Assembly: GCA_020631735.1 (NCBI GenBank)
Contig: CM036188.1
Coordinates: forward strand, 12,070,214 to 12,134,213
DNA from: Saccharum officinarum
Lineage: Eukaryota; Streptophyta; Magnoliopsida; Poales; Poaceae
DNA: 64,000 nucleotides
Direction: 5' to 3'
A program made the translations under genes and the position numbers. The number at the start of each line of letters is the position of its first letter. The stretch's first letter is position 1. The notes under the pieces were generated by a model. The model saw nothing but the letters and a program-made list of their open reading frames with translations, was not told where the DNA came from and searched no databases. Shown here piece after piece: positions 58,144 through 64,000 of the stretch.

Positions 58144-58471
58144 GGCTGTCCGCAGCGCAGATCGGTAAACCTGACTGTACGCTAAATAAAGCGATGAACG
58201 AGCTGCACCACGCTACGCTATATCAAACGCTACAGTAGCGTTTACTACAGTAACGCGCCACAGGTACCGATCGCTTGTCCGCGCCTGTAAAAGAGGAGGA
58301 GGAGAGAGAAAGAGAGAGAGGAGAGAGGATATGAGATGGTTGTTGATATAGAGTATGATATAGAGTAAATATGGGTGCGGAAGAAGTTGGTATAGAGGTG
58401 AGAATTCTTGATGACTAGGACAGAATATTCCTTTAGAGATATGTTTAGAGAGTGGTGCGGTGCGGATAGCC
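58144..58471. mobile_element. Tourist-like (PIF/Harbinger) MITE
   Basis: 328 bp, inverted ends GGCTGTCCGCAGCG and, from the right, GGCTATCCGCACCG, with a TTA duplication (58141-58143, 58472-58474). Contains CGCTACAGTAGCG palindromes and a GAGA-rich stretch. It sits at the end of the Gypsy fragment. Confidence 0.82.
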
Positions 58472-58474
58472 TTA

Positions 58475-59096
58475 GACTTCTAAACCGATGTTTGCGACTT
58501 AGCCGACAACATCATGCGATTGCATCCTCATTCATCATTAAGTAAAACAAGATTTCTTTAAATTTTCTAATACTAAATCAGATTTTGGTATTTTTAAATG
58601 CATATTTATTCTAAAAAATATTTTAGATAATTTTTTGAAAGGTTATTTCTATAACTTTTTTACATTGTCTAATTAACCTTCCTGTGTTGTGTTGAAAGCA
58701 AATTTTGCTGATGTGCTGTCACGTCGACTGTCTTATGTGGTGCCACATTAGGTATGAGGGAGGTAAATTAGACTTTTGTGATAGGTTAGACAATTTTAAT
58801 TAGAGTTAAAAGAGTCTAAAAATTTGGTTTTCTGAAGATAAATCAGTCTAGCACAATAATTTTTTTGAGCAACTTCTAGCGCAATAATTAAGGAAGAGAC
58901 CTTTTGCAAAGCAAAGATAACAAGGTGGCTTTTCCCTAGCTTCTCTCAACTGTACCTAAGCACAATGGCCCAAAATTTTATACTTTGACAAGAATTGAAA
59001 CCGAGGCCCTCAATCAAACTTCATACTTTGGCAAGAGTTGAAAACCATCCAAAGAGGCCCCTCAATCAACTCATCATAACGACAATATCTCGCTGA
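58475..59096. other. AT-rich spacer
   Basis: No gene. Contains a doubled phrase CTTTG.CAAGA.TTGAAA with CCCTCAATCAA (near 58983 and 59028). Confidence 0.4.
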
Positions 59097-60128
59097 GGCC
59101 CTGTTTGGTCGAGCTATGGCTTTTGAAAAAGCTGATGTGAGATGTGGGCTGTGAACAATGCCAAAAGCCATTTGGTTGAGCAGTTGTAGCTTTTCAGAAA
59201 TGCAGCTATCAGCAGGTCCCACGTGTTAGCCAGCCCCACTTGTCAATCTCTCTCTCCCTCCTTCAACCTCACGTCCGTCTCACAGTGGCTCTCGATAGAG
59301 CTCTGTCGCCAGCCAAGAGTGCCGCCATGGGGAGGGAGGGAGGGCGCTGGCCGCCCAAAGGAGCGCCGCTGCCGGCTAGATCCGGGTCTTTTGTCGAAGA
59401 TGGGCGCAGCGGACTAGTGGGCCTCGTCGGGGAGGGGCGCAGTGGCCGGGGCGCCGGTCAACATGTGCGTAGAGCTCCGCGTGCCATCAGGATTGGGACC
59501 CTTGTCGAGATGGCGGCATGGTGCCTGTCGAGACCGGGGCTGGCGAGCGGCTGGCCGACCGGTGGCGGAGCTTGCCCAGTTCATCGCCGCAGTGAGGAAG
59601 GTCATGTTCATGAAGCCCCTGCCAAGGAGGGATCTGGGTTGCGGCTCCGGTGATGAATGGGAGAGCTTCGTGGTGGCGGAGGGAGCCACCGTTGAGGCCT
59701 TGCAGGTGCCATGGCCGAGCTCACACCACGGCCGAGCTGCAGCGGTGGGGTTGCGGGGCGGCGCGACTCAAGGCCAGCAAGGTTGCAGGGAGGAACCTGC
59801 AGGGTCGCAGGGTGGCGCCGGAGGGGCGGTGGCCGGCGTCATGGCGGCACCGACGGGAAGAAGGCCTCGCGGATGTGGAAGACGCGGATGGGGAGAGTTC
59901 GGCGATGGGAAATAAGAAAATAGAACGAACTGGTATCTATGTAATCAGTGGCAGGTGGGTAATTTTTCTGGCCCGAAAGTTGGTGAAAGCAAGGGAGGGC
60001 TGCTTTCTGTTTTGTACTAGAGCAAAAGCTGCTTTTGGGTAAAAGCAATTGTGGCTTTTGGCTCCTTTGGTTGGCTTTTGGCTTTTGCAAAAGTAAAAGC
60101 AGGTTCAAAAGCCCAACCTAACAGGGTG
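59097..60128. mobile_element. Inverted-repeat element with GC-rich interior
   Basis: 1032 bp. Left end GGCCCTGTTTGGTCGAGC; right end read inward CACCCTGTTAGGTTGGGC; both are followed by AGC/CTTTTG-rich sequence. 3-bp TGA duplication (59094-59096, 60129-60131). The interior (59220-59920) is GC-rich with an ATG at 59328 and frames rich in Gly and Arg; no transposase and no recognised domain. Confidence 0.6.
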
Positions 60129-60721
60129 TGAGTCGCATGGGTGGCAACTAATGGGCTGGCCTAGTAAATGGGCCTGTTGAAATTCAGAAGAGTCCACCCC
60201 AGACCAATTATAAAGACAAGGGAGGACTGGAGGAGTGGAGGAGAATGAAGAGAAAAAGCAGATGAGCTAGAGCTGCTAGAGAGGTGATCTAGGGTTTTCT
60301 CCGGCGAAGCTAGATAGAGGAAAAGCGGGTGAGCAGAGAGCCATGCTGCCGCCGCTTCCCCCGATCGCAGCTCCAAACCCTAGCCCCAGTCCCCAAGTCC
60401 GCACGCCAGCTCCCGCGCGTCATGGCCTCGCAATACCAACACCGGCCGGCTACCGGCGGCGGCGTTCCCGCGGCGGAGTACCCCTGCGTGCGCCGATCCC
60501 GCTAGCGACGCCTCCTCACCTTCCTCTGGCTCCAGGGCTTCAAGGCCGCCTTCGGATCGTACACTCAACACTGCAGCTTAATTACTTGACAGCTCGCTGT
60601 CGCTGTTTGCTAACAAAAATTAATTAAAGCTGCGTGCATGCAGGATCGCCCGCGACACGGACGCCTTCTTCTCCGTGCCGCCGGACTTCGACCGTCTCGG
60701 TGTGGAGGCGCAGGTCCCCCA

Positions 60722-61336
60722 GGGGCGGAGCCAGGATTCAGATATAGGGGGGGCCGGACGCACACGAAGTGTCGACAAAAATTAAATAGTACCCACAGGA
60801 GATCTTGATGTCTGCTTAAAAAATTACGGAATTTGATGTTGGCTTAAAAATCTGCAATAAATTACCTTTAATCTCTTTATCTTAAAAAAATGCTACTCCC
60901 TCCGTCATATTTTGACTTTAAAATTTGTACTGAAATAATGCATTCGACATGGTGTATACTTAGATTTGACATAATTGGGGATCTTTATTGAGTTCAATTT
61001 ATGGGTTTGCGTCATTTAAAGATTCCCTTAAGTTGCCTTAATTTTGTTTTGGAATACACTATATTATAGGACGAAAGAAGTAAATATCTAAATTCTGAAG
61101 ATAAGAATTGAAGGGACATTCTTCATAGATCAATAATTCATGTCATATATGTATTTTATTTAGCCACTTAACATAAGATAATCAAGAGATATATTTGAGA
61201 AAAGCAATCTAAAATTAGTTAGTACATCTTGTTTATTTATAATCTCTAGTGATTAGTGAGACATAACTAAAAATAGTAATGAAAACTATGAAACGTTAGG
61301 GGGGCCAGGCCCCCCCCCCCCCCCCCCCCCCCCCCT
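60722..61336. mobile_element. hAT-like insertion in exon 2
   Basis: Starts GGGGCGGAGCCAGGATTCAG, ends in GGCCAGG plus a long C run. Flanking 8-mers GTCCCCCA / GTCTCCCA (60714-60721, 61337-61344) differ at one base. Excising it joins VEAQV to SHRFLHLL in frame. Interior AT-rich, non-coding. Confidence 0.65.
61310..61335. repeat. Poly-C tract (26)
   Basis: Twenty-six consecutive C at the right end of the exon 2 insertion; the length may vary or be misassembled. Confidence 0.9.
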
Positions 61337-62740
61337 GTCTCCCACCGCTTCCTCCACTTGCTCCATTTACTGGCCTGCATCGTCGACGGCAGCAAGGATA
61401 GTAAATTGGTGCCCGCCAATTACAAAACCTGCCTCAACCACGGCAAAACCATCGGCAGCGGCAATCTCAGGATCCGCGCCATCGTCCTCAACGCACTCCA
61501 CGCAAAGCAGTATTTCAGGTTTACTTCTGGCCTCCGATCCAACAGGCAACAGTATCGTCGTAGATGCATAGACCATAGAGCTAGTGTCTCGTTAATTCGC
61601 TCCGGACCAAGCGTATTTTTGCTTTGCTTTCATCTCATAAAGTCGCAGTTCCCCACTTGTTATTACAATCGTGTGTTTGTTGTTGGCTTGTTCCCTGGTG
61701 GTGGTGTTTTTGATCTTGTGCCTCAAATCAGTTTAGTCATGGGCTAACAAATGTATAAATGCACGTAACAGGGCTTCCCTGGATTGGGAACGTGTGCGGC
61801 GCAAGGCATCGGAGATTGTGGACGAATTGGCTTACAGGACTCCAGAGCTGATGCTGGGTGGACCAATGAAACCACACAATGTTCTTCCTATAGGATTTGG
61901 GTATAATAAACTTAAACCCCGCTCTCTATTGTGTGCTACTTTGCACTAGCTTGTCTATATATATATCCAGTTTCAGTGGTACTCTATATATTGATTTTAT
62001 TTTCATCACTACAAGTTTACGCCCAAGGTATCGCTTCAAGAAACAAGTCCGGCGGACACGAGCATCTTGTCAAGTGCTCTCTTCTGAAAAAGCGGTAAGA
62101 ACAGTGTAGTTACTTATCCTAAGACAACTTAACTAAAACACTCCTCACTAGCTCAATCTGATGTTTCTGATTTCCCCATACACATGATGCCTTTTTCAGC
62201 CTGCCAGTTTCTTCAAATCACTTGCAGGGTAATAATACCCACCTCGGTAGAACATCTTGTGAATCAAGAAATATACTCCTAGTTTGTAGCGATTGTGTAT
62301 GAGGCAGCAATTGCTAATAATATATCCTTTCCAATTGCAGAACAGTCAGACAAGGCACTGAACTGGGCAGCCGATGCTATTGGTAAGACTAATATATTCT
62401 AATTCAAGGCTGCTTACAAGTTACAAATGCATGGCCTATGTGCCTAATTTCTTATTGGTTAGTGTTTGCTAGCCTGAGCATGCATATGCAAGCTATGTCT
62501 TATTCTAGTTTTACATCATATATATAAACTGTCATCCAGTCCTGCTTTGTAAATACGTTTTCTTTCTTTTTCCTCTAATAAAAATTCAGCAAAACTCTTG
62601 CCGCCTTTCTAAATATATAAACTGTCATCACTGAAACAAACCAGAGAAGTCTCTACAATTACTTTGTTTTTTATTTCTTTTCTCCAACACGTAGGAGTGT
62701 TGCGTAACCCCCAACAAATAAGGAGCCACACATAAACGCT

Positions 62741-62755
62741 CCCCCCCCCCCCCCC
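62741..62755. repeat. Poly-C tract (15)
   Basis: Fifteen consecutive C within an intron of the 60-63 kb gene. Confidence 0.9.
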
Positions 62756-62962
62756 ACCCACAAACATCCACACAGCCACAACCACACTTTATTTGGGATT
62801 GGCTTGTGAGTTCATTTTAATTTTTATAAATAAATAATGAATGGATATATATCATCGTATTGACTGATGGTAGGCGTAACTGACCTTCAGAGGATTGTTT
62901 AAAAGCAGGAAAACGTCAAGAGCTCCATCAAGAAAGACCACTTCAGCCAAGTGCAAACAAAA

Positions 62963-64000
62963 GTACGTTTATTAAGATTTATTGTTCAAAGTCAAAATCT
63001 AGGTTTTGCATGGGATGTGTTATTTGTTGAATCCTTTTCGGTAGCATCTACATAGTAAAGTTATGTCAAGCAGCTTTTGATCATTTCTTTCCTCTCTACT
63101 TCAGCTTTGTCTTTTAGATTTATTTTTTGGTTTTATGATCCAGCATATTAATGCTTTGCAAAATTTGACATTTCGATGTTTCCTATCTTGAAAACAAAAT
63201 GCTTTTTATATTGGCACCTGTGGTTATTTTTCTAAGAGGATTGTAGAATGTAATCAAATAAAATATATTATTTGCAAGGTCTCATATAATGTTGTAAGGA
63301 GGGGAGTGATCTGGCACATGGCGACACACTCATCCTCCTACAAATTGTAAATGCCCTCACAATCCTAGAAAAATAAACAAGTTGTTGGTGTACGTGTGTT
63401 CATTCATTGCTAGTCTTCATATACTAATCAATGTTATTGTAAACTGGCGGTCACTAGTCTTTATTGACTTTTTAACAAATTTTCTTTGTTTTCAATTACT
63501 AATCATATGGTCTCAAGTGTTCGCAGTACAAACATCAGTAGTATTAACCATTCATAAGTAAAGAAATGGCATAGAACAAATAAAGTTGGTGAAATATATT
63601 ACTTTTTCTTTTAGCCCGCCAAGAAACAAAGTATCTCACCACTTGCATGTGACATGCGTGTGGTGTCATGTATGTCCATATATACAGAAGATAGCTGTTT
63701 TCACCGCTTTTTAGGGGTGCTAGAAGACTAGTCATTAAACTTTACTAATACACACAAATCTTTGGACGTGGGTTGTATGGCCAGTCATGAGCATGTGTGT
63801 TATTTAAGCATATAGTCAGTGTGTTAATGCCTAAAGTGAAGAGAAAAGTGAAAAAGTATGCTAGTGTGCAGTGTTGTAAAAGTGTGTTTCTCTTAGAGTG
63901 TGCAGTGGATCCGGCCTGGCCGCTATACCCACAACTTGGCGCCCCTCAGGCTTAGATCCACTTAAGCCCACAACATACAAAGGGCCTAGGCCAAACTTAA
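62963..64000. other. Downstream intron or intergenic DNA
   Basis: AT-rich; after a GTACGT donor at 62963 no further exon was recognised before the window ends. The last 110 bases are GC-richer and may belong to another repeat. Confidence 0.4.

Larger units (their letters stand above)
60422..62962 (+). pseudogene. Multi-exon gene of unknown family, probably inactivated
   Basis: Seven exons with GT-AG borders can be traced: 60422-60558, 60644-61518 (interrupted by a transposon), 61772-61900, 62028-62094, 62200-62228, 62341-62382, 62891-62962, probably more beyond. Joined phases are consistent for exons 1-5. Peptides in order: MASQYQHRPATGGGVPAAEY; LLTFLWLQGFKAAFGS; IARDTDAFFSVPPDFDRLG; HRFLHLLHLLACIVDGS; RIRAIVLNALHAKQYF; LDWERVRRKASEIVDELAY; RTPELMLGGPMKPHNVLP; GYRFKKQVRRTRASCQVLSS; PASFFKSLA; SDKALNWAADAI; EDCLKAGKRQELHQERPLQP. 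Oddities: TAG at codon 28 (60503-60505), a 615-bp insertion in exon 2, and an extra G at the exon 5 donor that spoils the phase into exon 6. Evenly spaced exons and real-looking protein argue for a genuine gene of recent decay. I do not recognise the family. Confidence 0.6.

Overview
This is plant nuclear DNA, almost certainly from a grass and probably a panicoid one. The evidence is GT-AG split exons, grass-type F-box/FBD genes, a plant serpin, and a density of Copia, Gypsy, hAT, CACTA, PIF/Harbinger-like, Mutator-like and Helitron sequence typical of grass intergenic DNA. The species call is inference. No bacterial, organellar-genome or CRISPR features are present.

Layout. 0-2.6 kb: the last codons of an unidentified plus-strand gene, then a serpin pseudogene split by an 1128-bp hAT-like insertion. 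2.6-11 kb: mostly degenerate intergenic DNA with two Helitron-like termini, three exon-like remnants, a plastid-type tRNA-Cys half and an orphan UPF0235/DUF167 exon. 11.2-12.2 kb: a minus-strand kinase-like locus with degenerate catalytic motifs and a frameshift. 12.9-17.2 kb: repeat-rich DNA, a 3 x 78 bp minisatellite and a decayed Helitron Rep/helicase.

17.7-55.5 kb: a direct segmental duplication. Copy 1 is about 17.7-24.2 kb and copy 2 about 27.4-55.5 kb. Each copy carries a minus-strand F-box/LRR/FBD gene and each gene is broken by different lesions. After the duplication each copy collected its own transposons, so the sister copy serves as the empty site. Copy 1 has a hAT (19482-20052) and a Mutator-like foldback (21096-21813). 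Copy 2 has a CACTA MITE, two hAT-like elements, a 0.9-kb foldback and a 20.6-kb nest of two Copia/Sirevirus retrotransposons. Element B (38722-49168, TSD ACGCG) sits in the 5' LTR of element A (29142-49766, TSD CCCAG). Both are coded on the minus strand.

55.5-64 kb: more repeats, a Gypsy gag/protease fragment, a Tourist-like MITE, a 1-kb inverted-repeat element with a GC-rich interior, and a multi-exon plus-strand gene of unknown identity (60.4-63.0 kb) carrying an early stop and a transposon in exon 2.

The host genes do not form a pathway; they are mostly decayed loci among transposons. I found no convincing new biological system. The most useful signals are the paired, transposon-dated duplication, the CpG-rich palindromic arrays inside the Sirevirus LTRs, and several non-autonomous DNA transposons carrying a GC-rich coding-like cassette, three of them with a TATA box.
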